Under the pieces are notes generated by a model. The model did no database searches. It saw nothing but the letters and a program-made list of their open reading frames with translations, and was not told where the DNA came from. Below are positions 1 through 6,571 of a stretch of 11,250 nt of DNA, one piece after another. The DNA comes from Brevundimonas sp. Lineage in GTDB: Bacteria; Pseudomonadota; Alphaproteobacteria; Caulobacterales; Caulobacteraceae. The stretch covers positions 1-11,250 of the forward strand of contig JANJTI010000328.1 in assembly GCA_024711185.1 (NCBI GenBank), in the 5' to 3' direction. Within the stretch, counting starts at the first letter, position 1; every line of letters starts with the position of its first letter. The translations under genes and the position numbers were made by a program.

Positions 1-617
1 CGGCGGCCGACGTGCTGACCACCGTGGTCTCCAGCGCTCCCATCCACTTCGTCTTCGACGGCTCCGAGGCGGTGCTGCTGAAGTACCAGCGTCGGGCGCG
101 CCAGGGCGCCGCTCCGGTGCAGGTCCGGCTGCAGGATGAAACCGGTTTCGCCCGGTCGGGCACGCTCGACTTCACCGACAACGCCGTAGACACCGCCTCG
201 GGCGTCATCCGGCTGCGGGCGGTGATCCCCAACGCCGACGGCTTCCTGAAGCCCGGCATGTTCGGCCAGGCGCGCCTCGCCGGGGCGGGGACCTATGAGG
301 CGATGCTGGTGCCCGACGCCGCCGTCGCCACCGACCAGGCTCGTCGCATCGTCTATGTCGTCGGGGCGGACGGCTCGGTGGCGCCGCGCCCGGTGGAGCT
401 GGGTCCGCTCGTCGACGGCCTCCGTGTCGTCCGTTCCGGCCTGAGGGCGACCGACCGTGTGATCATCAACGGCGTCCAACGCATCCAAGCCTCCGGCATG
501 AAGGTCCAGGCCCGCAATGGCCGCATCGAGCCGACGGCGCAGGAGGCGCAGGCCCCGGTGACGACGACCGCGCCGGCCTCGACCGCGACCTTCGCCAACA
601 GCCTGTCGGGCGACTGA
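1..617 (+). CDS. RND efflux periplasmic adaptor subunit (MexE/AcrA type), C-terminal part
   Basis: The 5' end is cut off by the window; in-frame codons run from position 3 to the TGA at 615-617, giving 204 residues of a protein that is normally about 380-400 long. The product is the periplasmic membrane-fusion protein that joins the inner-membrane RND pump to the outer-membrane channel. The visible part starts in the beta-barrel domain: a typical 'DNAVDTASGVIRLRAVIPN' stretch followed by 'GFLKPGMF', the conserved signature of the HlyD/AcrA/MexE family. It continues through the membrane-proximal domain ('LVPDAAVATDQ', then 'GLRVVRSGLRATDRVIING'). The tail of about 35 residues is rich in Ala, Thr and Pro and looks disordered. 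The lipoyl and hairpin domains and the signal peptide lie upstream, out of view. The stop is 4 bases before the RND transporter start, so the two share a transcript. Family assignment is firm; the substrate cannot be told from this fragment. Confidence 0.93.
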   Translation, partial: AADVLTTVVSSAPIHFVFDGSEAVLLKYQRRARQGAAPVQVRLQDETGFARSGTLDFTDNAVDTASGVIRLRAVIPNADGFLKPGMFGQARLAGAGTYEAMLVPDAAVATDQARRIVYVVGADGSVAPRPVELGPLVDGLRVVRSGLRATDRVIINGVQRIQASGMKVQARNGRIEPTAQEAQAPVTTTAPASTATFANSLSGD

Positions 618-621
618 GCCG

Positions 622-3600
622 ATGAACATCTCCCGCTTCTTCATCGACCGGCCGATCTTCGCGGCCGTGATATCGGTGTTCATCACCCTGATGGGGGTGT
701 TCGCCTATCCGCTGCTGCCGCTGTCGCAGTACCCGGAGATCGCCCCGCCGACGATCACCATCAACACCGCCTACCCCGGCGCCTCGGCCGAGACCCTGGC
801 CGAGACCGTCGCCGCGCCGATCGAGCAGGAGGTCAACGGCGTCGAAGGCCTGCTGTATCTGTCCTCCTCGTCGACCTCCGACGGGGCGGTGGCGATCACC
901 GTCACCTTCAATCCCGGCACCGATCTGGATGCGGCGCAGGTGCTGGTCCAGAACCGGGTCGCCCTGGCCGAGCCGCGGCTGCCCGAACAGGTCCGCCAGA
1001 TCGGCGTGACGGTGAACAAGCAGGAATCGGGCTTCCTGATGATCCTGGGGCTGACCTCCCCGGATCGCAGTCTCGATAACGACTACGTCGGCAACTATGC
1101 GCAGTCGGTGCTGCGCGACCGGCTGCTGCGGGTCGAGGGCGTCGGCAACGTCCAGGTGTTCGGCGGCGGCAACTATTCGATGCGGGTGTGGATCGACCCG
1201 GCCAAGGCCGCCGCACGCAACCTGACCGGGCCCGACATCGTCGCTGCCCTGCGGGCCCAGAACGTGCAGGCCGCGGCCGGCGCGATCGGCCAGCCGCCTT
1301 TCGCGACCAACGCCGCCGCCTTCCAGCTGCCGGTTCAGGTTCAGGGCCGGCTGAGCGACCCGGAACAGTTCAACGACATCGTCCTCAAGACCGACGCCGA
1401 GGGCCGGGTGACGCGGGTCCGCGACGTGGCGCGGGTCGAGCTGGGCGCCCAGGACTACGGGATCCGCGGCTTCTTCGACGGCCAGCGCGGCGTCGGCATC
1501 GCCATCATCCAGCAGCCGGGCGCCAACGCCCTGGGCACCGCCGAGCGCGTGCTGGAAGAGATCGAGGCGGTCCGGCCCGACCTGCCGCAGGGCATGGACG
1601 TCCACATCGCCTACAACCCGACGGAGTTCGTCGCCGCCTCGGTGGAGTCGGTGCAGCACACCCTGTTCGAGGCGGTGATCCTCGTCGTGCTGGTGGTCAT
1701 CGTCTTCCTGCAGACCTGGCGCGCGGCGATCATCCCGATCGTGGCTATCCCGGTAGCGCTGGTGGCGACCTTCGCCGTCCAGCTGATGCTCGGCTTCTCG
1801 ATCAACTCGCTGTCCCTGTTCGCCCTCGTGCTGGCGGTCGGCATCGTGGTGGACGACGCCATCGTCGTGGTCGAGAACGTCGAACGCTACATCCGCCAGG
1901 GGCTGACCCCGCGTGAAGCCGCCCACCGTTCGATGGAAGAGGTCTCCGGCGCCCTGATCGCCATCGGCCTGGTGCTGGTCTCGGTGTTCGTGCCGACCAT
2001 GTTTGTGCCGGGCATTCCGGGCATCTTCTATCGCGAGTTCGCCATCGTCATCTCGACGGCGGCGGTGGTGTCGCTGCTGGTTTCGCTGACCCTGTCGCCG
2101 GCCATGGCGGCCCTGCTGCTCAAGCCGCACAAGGGGCATGACGACCACGCGCGCAAGCCTGGCCTGCTGGGCACGGCCGTGCACTATGCCGGCTGGGCCG
2201 GGCGGCAGTTCAATGAAGGCTTTGACTGGCTGTCCGACAAGTACGGCCGCCTGACCGCCCGCCTCGTGCGCACCGTCGGCATCGTGCTCGTGGTCTATGT
2301 CGGCCTGCTGGCTCTCACCGGCTGGCGGCTGATGGACACCCCCTCGGGCTTCATCCCCGAACAGGACCAAGGGTTCCTGATCGGCGTCGTGCAGTTGCCG
2401 CCGGGCGCCTCGCTTGAGCGCACGGAGGCGGTGATGACCCGGGCTTCCGAGATCATCAAGGGCACCGAGGGCGTGGAGGGCATGGTCGCCTTCGCCGGCC
2501 TGGACGGCTCCAGCTTCTCGTTCGGCTCGAACGCTGCGACCATCTTCGTCCGGCTCGACGCCTTCGACGAGCGCAAGACGGCCGAACAGTCGGCGGCGGC
2601 GCTGGCCGGCGCAATCACCGGCGCCACCTATGGCATCGAGGACGCCAACATCTTCGTCATCGCCCCGCCGGCGGTGCAGGGTCTGGGCAACGGCAACGGC
2701 TTCCAGCTGATGGTGCAGGACCGCTCCGGGGCCGGCTATCGCGCGCTGGAAGGGGCCACCTTCGCGATGATGGGGGCGGCCGCCCAGGCGCCGGACCAGG
2801 TGCAGCAGGTGTTCTCGACCTACAACACCGGCTCGCCCCGCATCGCCGCCGACGTCGACCGCGACCGGGCGCTGATGATGGGCGTCCAGCCCGCCGACGT
2901 GTTCGGCACGCTGGGCGTCTATCTGGGATCGTCATACGTCAACGACTTCAACTTCCTCGGTCGCACCTTCCGGGTGACGGCCCAGGCGGAGCCGACGTCG
3001 CGCGACGACATCGCCGACATCGCCAACCTGAAGACCCGCTCGGCCTCGGGCGCCATGGTGCCGATCGGTTCCGTCGCCACCCTGCGCGAGGACTCCGGCC
3101 CGGCCCGGGTGGTGCGCTACAACCTGTTCCCGGCTTCCGAGCTGCAGGGCCAGGCGGCGCCGGGCGTATCGTCCGGCCAGGCCATCGCCACCATGGAACA
3201 GCTGGCGCAGGCCACCCTGCCCCCCGGATTCTCCTACGAGTGGACCGGTCTGGCGCTGCAGGAGAAGGCTTCGGCCGGCGGCGCCACGGTAGTCTTCGCC
3301 CTGGCGGTGGTGTTCGTCTTCCTGGTCCTGGCCGCCCAGTACGAGGCCTTCACCCTGCCGCTGGCGGTCGTACTGATCGTGCCGATGTGCATCCTCGCGG
3401 CCATGCTTGGCATCAACCTCCGGGGCCTCGACAACAATATCCTCGTCCAGATCGGCCTGGTGGTGCTGATCGCCCTTGCGGCCAAGAACGCCATCCTGAT
3501 CGTCGAGTTCGCCAAGCAGGCCGAGGACGAGGGGCTGAACCGCTGGGACGCCGCGGTGCGCGCCGCACGGACCCGCTTGCGTCCGATCCTGATGACGTCC

Positions 3601-3870
3601 TTCGCCTTCATCTTCGGCGTCGTGCCGCTGATGCTGGCCACGGGGCCGGGGGCGGAGATGCGCCAGTCGCTGGGCACCTCGGTGTTCTCGGGAATGCTGG
3701 GGGTGACCCTGTTCGGGCTGATCTTCACCCCCGTGTTCTACGTGATCTGCCGCTGGCTGGCCTCGAAGATGCCCAAGGCGCCGGAGAAGGCGCGCGCCGT
3801 TCCGACCACCGAAGGCCTTCCCCCTCACCTCGAAGCCCAGTCCGCCGCACCGCGGACGGGAGACGCCTGA
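622..3870 (+). CDS. RND multidrug efflux transporter, HAE1 family (MexF/AcrB type)
   Basis: This is a 1082-residue inner-membrane proton/drug antiporter, the motor of a tripartite exporter, and is full length for the family (about 1030-1080). It opens with 'MNISRFFIDRPIFAAVISV', the classic HAE1 start with TM1 at about 10-28. The first periplasmic porter/docking loop follows, then TM2-6 at about 345-500, TM7 at about 548-570, the second periplasmic loop beginning with 'SGFIPEQDQGFLIG', and TM8-12 at about 886-1046. The proton-relay residues are all present: Asp411 and Asp412 in 'VVDDAIVVVENVERY' (TM4) and Lys955 in 'AAKNAILIVEFAK' (TM10). The hydrophilic tail after TM12 is poorly conserved. 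The start is 4 bases after the adaptor stop with only a weak ribosome site, consistent with translational coupling. Sequence resembles MexF somewhat more than AcrB. Substrates are likely amphipathic drugs, biocides or solvents, but this is inferred from the family only. No regulator gene is in the window. Confidence 0.97.
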   Translation: MNISRFFIDRPIFAAVISVFITLMGVFAYPLLPLSQYPEIAPPTITINTAYPGASAETLAETVAAPIEQEVNGVEGLLYLSSSSTSDGAVAITVTFNPGTDLDAAQVLVQNRVALAEPRLPEQVRQIGVTVNKQESGFLMILGLTSPDRSLDNDYVGNYAQSVLRDRLLRVEGVGNVQVFGGGNYSMRVWIDPAKAAARNLTGPDIVAALRAQNVQAAAGAIGQPPFATNAAAFQLPVQVQGRLSDPEQFNDIVLKTDAEGRVTRVRDVARVELGAQDYGIRGFFDGQRGVGIAIIQQPGANALGTAERVLEEIEAVRPDLPQGMDVHIAYNPTEFVAASVESVQHTLFEAVILVVLVVIVFLQTWRAAIIPIVAIPVALVATFAVQLMLGFSINSLSLFALVLAVGIVVDDAIVVVENVERYIRQGLTPREAAHRSMEEVSGALIAIGLVLVSVFVPTMFVPGIPGIFYREFAIVISTAAVVSLLVSLTLSPAMAALLLKPHKGHDDHARKPGLLGTAVHYAGWAGRQFNEGFDWLSDKYGRLTARLVRTVGIVLVVYVGLLALTGWRLMDTPSGFIPEQDQGFLIGVVQLPPGASLERTEAVMTRASEIIKGTEGVEGMVAFAGLDGSSFSFGSNAATIFVRLDAFDERKTAEQSAAALAGAITGATYGIEDANIFVIAPPAVQGLGNGNGFQLMVQDRSGAGYRALEGATFAMMGAAAQAPDQVQQVFSTYNTGSPRIAADVDRDRALMMGVQPADVFGTLGVYLGSSYVNDFNFLGRTFRVTAQAEPTSRDDIADIANLKTRSASGAMVPIGSVATLREDSGPARVVRYNLFPASELQGQAAPGVSSGQAIATMEQLAQATLPPGFSYEWTGLALQEKASAGGATVVFALAVVFVFLVLAAQYEAFTLPLAVVLIVPMCILAAMLGINLRGLDNNILVQIGLVVLIALAAKNAILIVEFAKQAEDEGLNRWDAAVRAARTRLRPILMTSFAFIFGVVPLMLATGPGAEMRQSLGTSVFSGMLGVTLFGLIFTPVFYVICRWLASKMPKAPEKARAVPTTEGLPPHLEAQSAAPRTGDA

Positions 3871-5306
3871 TGACGCAACGACCCTCTCTCCGGTTCCTGA
3901 CCGCAACCGCCGGCGCCAGCCTCCTCCTGGCCTCGTGCGCGGTCGGGCCGAAGGCGCCCGACGCCGCCCTTCCCCCCCAGGCGTCGGGCGCCTTCATCGG
4001 GGCCGCCAGCCCCTCCGTGTCCGCCGAAGCGGCCCGCGACGACTGGTGGCGGCTGTACCAGGACCCGGCGCTGGACGCGCTGGTCACCGAAGCGCTGGCC
4101 GGCAACAACGAACTCGAGGCGGCGGCCGCCAACCTCCGTCGCGTCCGCGCGGCGCTGGGCGAGGCCCGCACCGGTCGCCTGCCCGGGACGACGACCACTG
4201 CAGCCTTCAGCACCGGCCGCCCCTCCGCCGCCACCGTGCCGGGACTGCCCGCCGGGGCTGAGGCGCCGGAGACGGACACATACGACGTCGGGCTGGACGT
4301 TTCCTACGAGGTCGACCTGTTCGGCCGGGTCGGGTCGGTGATCCGCGCCGCCCGCGCCGACGCCGACGCGGCCGCGGCCGCGCTCGACGTGGTCCGGGTC
4401 AGCGTCGCCGCCGAGACCGCCCGCGCCTACGCCGACGCCTGCTCGGCCAACGCGCGCATCGATGTGGCCCAGCGCACCGTCGAACTGCAGACCCGGACCA
4501 TGGAGCTGACCCAACGGCTTCTCGACGCCGGTTCCGGCGACGGCCTGGACGTCGCCCGCGCCCGCTCGGCGCTGGAGACCACCCGCGCCTCGCTGCCGCC
4601 GCTGCGCGCCGCGCGCGACGGCGCCCTGTTCCGCCTCGCCACCCTGACCGGCCGTACGCCGGCGGAGACCAGCGCCGCGGCCCGGAGCTGCGCCCGGCCG
4701 CCGCAGCTCTCCCGGCCGATCCCGGTCGGCGACGGCGCACAGCTTCTCGCGCGCCGGCCCGACGTACGCCGGGCGGAGCGCGACCTCGCCGCGGCGGCGG
4801 CGCGGGTGAATGTGGCGACCGCCGACCTGTTCCCGCGCATCACCCTCGGCGCCGGCCTTGGCGCCACGGCCCTCGAGGCTGACGGTCTGGGCGACAGCGA
4901 GAACTTCCGCTTCAGCGTCGGACCGCTGATCAGCTGGTCCTTCCCGAACGTTCTCGCCGCCCGGGCGCGGATCGAACAGGCCGGCGCGGCCTCGGACGCG
5001 GCTCTGGCGCGCTTCGACCAGACGGTGCTGGTCGCCCTGCAGGAGACCGAGACAGCGCTGGCCGAATACGCCAACGAGCTGGACCGCCGGTCGGCGCTGC
5101 AGGCCGCGCGCAACCAGGCCGCCGAGGCGGCGCGGCTGTCGCGGCTGCGCTTCGACGCCGGAGCCGACAGCTTCCTGTCGGTGCTCGACGCCGAGCGGAC
5201 CCTGGCCGCCGCCGACGCCCAGCTGGCGGGCTCCGAGGCGCTGGTCACGACCTATCAGATCTCGCTGTTCAAGGTGCTCGCGGGGGGCTGGGCGGGCGAG
5301 ATCTGA
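3870..5306 (+). CDS. NodT-family outer-membrane factor lipoprotein of RND efflux system
   Basis: This 478-residue outer-membrane channel protein (TolC/OprM superfamily) should complete the tripartite pump. The ATG at 3870 shares one base with the transporter's TGA (TGATG), which fixes the start and implies coupled translation. The N-terminus is a lipoprotein signal: a basic start, a short hydrophobic segment, and the lipobox 'LLLASC' with Cys23 as the acylated residue. Ala at +2 argues for outer-membrane sorting. The NodT hallmarks follow: 'DDWWRLYQDPALDALVTEAL' near residues 54-73, then two tandem OEP repeats of long Ala-rich helices (about 60-250 and 280-470). 'SYEVDLFGRVGS' and 'LARRPDVRRAERDLAAA' are typical family motifs, and 'LRFDAGADSFLSVLDAERTL' closes the second repeat. 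The protein ends normally with TGA at 5304-5306. Confidence in the family is high; pump substrates are unknown. Confidence 0.96.
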   Translation: MTQRPSLRFLTATAGASLLLASCAVGPKAPDAALPPQASGAFIGAASPSVSAEAARDDWWRLYQDPALDALVTEALAGNNELEAAAANLRRVRAALGEARTGRLPGTTTTAAFSTGRPSAATVPGLPAGAEAPETDTYDVGLDVSYEVDLFGRVGSVIRAARADADAAAAALDVVRVSVAAETARAYADACSANARIDVAQRTVELQTRTMELTQRLLDAGSGDGLDVARARSALETTRASLPPLRAARDGALFRLATLTGRTPAETSAAARSCARPPQLSRPIPVGDGAQLLARRPDVRRAERDLAAAAARVNVATADLFPRITLGAGLGATALEADGLGDSENFRFSVGPLISWSFPNVLAARARIEQAGAASDAALARFDQTVLVALQETETALAEYANELDRRSALQAARNQAAEAARLSRLRFDAGADSFLSVLDAERTLAAADAQLAGSEALVTTYQISLFKVLAGGWAGEI

Positions 5307-5337
5307 AGCGGACTCCTATCCTCGCGCAGTCCGGGGC

Positions 5338-5344
5338 TTGACGG
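5338..5344 (+). promoter_or_regulatory. candidate -35 element of the met operon promoter
   Basis: The heptamer TTGACGG matches the Caulobacter housekeeping sigma-factor -35 consensus (TTGACGS) exactly and lies about 30 bases before the riboswitch aptamer, where a transcription start just ahead of the aptamer would place it. No convincing -10 element sits at the usual distance; 'CCGTAATC' at 5363-5370 is only a partial match and is spaced too far. I call the -35 alone, tentatively. Confidence 0.35.
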
Positions 5345-5371
5345 CCCGCAACCGGTTCGTCACCGTAATCG

Positions 5372-5491
5372 CACTCATCAAGACCGGCTGAGGGATAGGC
5401 CCTTTGACGCCGGGGCAACCTTCCAGAACCACCCAGTTCTGGAGATGGTGCCAACTCCTGCGAGGCTCCCCGGAGCCGCGAGAGATGAGTG
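5372..5491 (+). ncRNA. SAM-I (S-box) riboswitch aptamer
   Basis: The RNA binds S-adenosylmethionine and controls the methionine genes that follow. P1 is a perfect 8-bp stem, 5372-5379 (CACTCATC) with 5484-5491 (GATGAGTG). P2 pairs 5384-5388 with 5409-5413. Between them is the conserved kink-turn region 'TGAGGGATAGGCCCTTTGA', in which GGG 5392-5394 pairs with CCC 5400-5402. 'GGCAACC' at 5414-5420 leads into P3, whose outer part pairs ACC 5418-5420 with GGT 5447-5449 and whose distal stem pairs 5423-5429 with 5436-5442. 'ATGGTGCCAACTCCTGC' at 5445-5461 is the conserved J3/4 side, and P4 pairs 5464-5468 with 5473-5477. The conserved stretches and helix order fit SAM-I (Rfam SAM family). I do not see the SAM-II or SAM-IV layouts. 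Its position directly ahead of metX, metB and hom fits the ligand. Confidence 0.93.
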
Positions 5492-5499
5492 AAGGGAAC

Positions 5500-5545
5500 G
5501 GCCCCGCGCGCGGGGTCCGGGCGTCTTCACGGGTCCTCACGCCGG
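5500..5545 (+). other. two GC-rich hairpins between riboswitch and start codon
   Basis: Just after the aptamer, 'CCCCGCGCGCGGGG' at 5502-5515 is perfectly self-complementary and can fold into a short, very stable hairpin, extended by 5500-5501 with 5516-5517. It is followed at once by a second stem pairing 5517-5524 with 5539-5545 around one bulged G, with a 14-base loop. Neither is followed by a T-run, so they do not look like intrinsic terminators. They may be spacers or pausing elements in the expression platform. The pairing is seen directly; the role is a guess. Confidence 0.5.
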
Positions 5546-5560
5546 AGTTGGCTCGCCCCG

Positions 5561-5583
5561 TCCGATCTCGTTGAGAGATCGGA
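5561..5583 (+). promoter_or_regulatory. Shine-Dalgarno-sequestering hairpin (riboswitch expression platform)
   Basis: TCCGATCTC at 5561-5569 pairs perfectly with GAGATCGGA at 5575-5583 around a 5-base loop. The 3' arm contains the first three bases of GGAG (5581-5584), the ribosome binding site 6 bases before the metX GTG at 5591. Folding would therefore block translation initiation. The arm sequence GAGAGAT (5573-5579) also occurs in and just before the 3' strand of riboswitch P1 (5480-5486). The 5' arm could thus pair alternatively with the released P1 strand (for example 5565-5569 with 5482-5486) when SAM is absent. The hairpin is seen directly; the switching scheme is inferred. Confidence 0.7.
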
Positions 5584-5590
5584 GCGCACC

Positions 5591-6571
5591 GTGACGCCTG
5601 ACTGGCCCATCGACGAAGCCCCCGGACGGGATGTCCGGATCCCTGTCCCCGACAGCTTCCGGCTGGAGTCCGGACAGCGTCTGACCGGGCCGGTGACCGG
5701 CCGGCTTCATGGTCGGGGAGAGGGACCGCTTGTGGTCGCAGCCGGCGGGATTTCGGCGGACCGGCGCGCGGCGCGCTGGTGGTCGTGGGCGGTGCGGCCC
5801 GGCGGCCCGATCGACCTCAACCGCTTGCGGGTGCTGGCGCTCGACTGGGCTCCCGGCATGCAGGAGCCCGGCCTGACCGTCACCACCACCGATCAGGCGA
5901 GGCTGCTCGCCGTCCTGCTGGACGGCCTGGGCGAGCCTCGCGTGGACGCCTTCGTCGGCGCCTCCTACGGCGGCTGCGTGGGGCTGGCCATGGCGGCGGC
6001 CCTGCCGGAGCGCGTCGGCGCGCTGGTGGCGATCTCGGCTCCCCACCGGTCTCACCCTTCCGCCACCGCCTGGCGCGGCGTCCAGCGCCGCCTGCTGGCC
6101 TTCGCACTTGACTGCGGCCGGGAGGCGGAGGGGATCGCGCTGGCGCGCCAGCTGGCCATGACCACCTACCGCACGGCCGAGGAGTTCGGCTGGCGCTTCG
6201 CCCCGACGCCTCCGGCCGCGGCCGGTGAGCCGTATCCGGTGTGTGACTACCTGATCGCCCGCGGCGAGGCCTATGCAGGCGCCACCTCTGTCGACCGCTG
6301 GACCAGCCTGTCCGACTCACTGGACCGGCATTTGGTGCGGCCGGAGGCGATCCGCTGTCCACTCACCGTGATCGGCTTCCCGTCCGACCGGCTGGTCCCG
6401 ATCGAGGACCTGCGCGAGCTCGCCCGGCGCGCCGTGAACCTGCGCCGCCTCGTCGAGGCGCCCTCGATTTTCGGCCACGACGCCTTCCTCAAGGAGCGCG
6501 AGTTCGTCGGCCGCGAGCTGCACGACGCCCTGTCCTCCCTCCCCGCCCAGACCCGCGAGATCGCCGCATGA
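5591..6571 (+). CDS. metX: MetX-family homoserine O-acyltransferase (O-acetyl- or O-succinyltransferase)
   Basis: This 326-residue alpha/beta-hydrolase-fold enzyme would activate homoserine by O-acylation, the committed step of methionine synthesis. I chose the GTG at 5591 because GGAG lies 6 bases upstream and because an upstream in-frame GTG at 5489 falls inside riboswitch P1. The catalytic triad is visible: Ser125 in the nucleophile elbow 'GASYGG', Asp266 in 'GFPSDRLVP', and His296 in 'FGHDAFL', which is the usual MetX ending. The elbow is GASYGG, not the GGSMGG of classical MetX, and the protein is shorter than the usual ~370. The stretches 'ISAPHRSHPSATA' and 'LAMTTYRTAEEF' resemble, from memory, the MetX proteins of Xanthomonadales, some of which use succinyl-CoA and some of which acylate serine instead. 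The gene overlaps metB by 4 bases (ATGA). Family is firm. Acyl donor and acceptor are uncertain, though the E. coli-like MetB next door suggests O-succinylhomoserine. Confidence 0.85.
   Translation: MTPDWPIDEAPGRDVRIPVPDSFRLESGQRLTGPVTGRLHGRGEGPLVVAAGGISADRRAARWWSWAVRPGGPIDLNRLRVLALDWAPGMQEPGLTVTTTDQARLLAVLLDGLGEPRVDAFVGASYGGCVGLAMAAALPERVGALVAISAPHRSHPSATAWRGVQRRLLAFALDCGREAEGIALARQLAMTTYRTAEEFGWRFAPTPPAAAGEPYPVCDYLIARGEAYAGATSVDRWTSLSDSLDRHLVRPEAIRCPLTVIGFPSDRLVPIEDLRELARRAVNLRRLVEAPSIFGHDAFLKEREFVGRELHDALSSLPAQTREIAA

Noticed and set aside
466..2370. Long open frame of 634 codons on the minus strand opposite the RND transporter
   Set aside because: It is low-complexity (His, Arg, Gly, Asp rich), has no recognisable domain, and lies wholly opposite clear conserved coding sequence. 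It is a by-product of high GC at third positions.
1..5306. The RND gene set as a novel system
   Set aside because: Adaptor, transporter and NodT channel have all key residues and the usual gene order; it is an ordinary tripartite efflux operon.
5309..5333. 6-bp stem (CGGACT with AGTCCG) after the outer-membrane factor gene as a terminator
   Set aside because: The stem is short with a 13-base loop and is followed by GGGCTT, not a T-run. I see no firm terminator for the efflux operon.
5372..5491. SAM-II or SAM-IV as the riboswitch class
   Set aside because: SAM-II is a much smaller pseudoknot without this four-helix layout. The conserved core before and after P3 fits SAM-I, and I do not see the SAM-IV pattern.
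5489..5590. Upstream GTG at 5489 as the metX start, adding 34 residues
   Set aside because: It lies within the 3' strand of riboswitch P1, the added residues cover the hairpins and look non-coding, and the GTG at 5591 has GGAG 6 bases away inside a sequestering stem.
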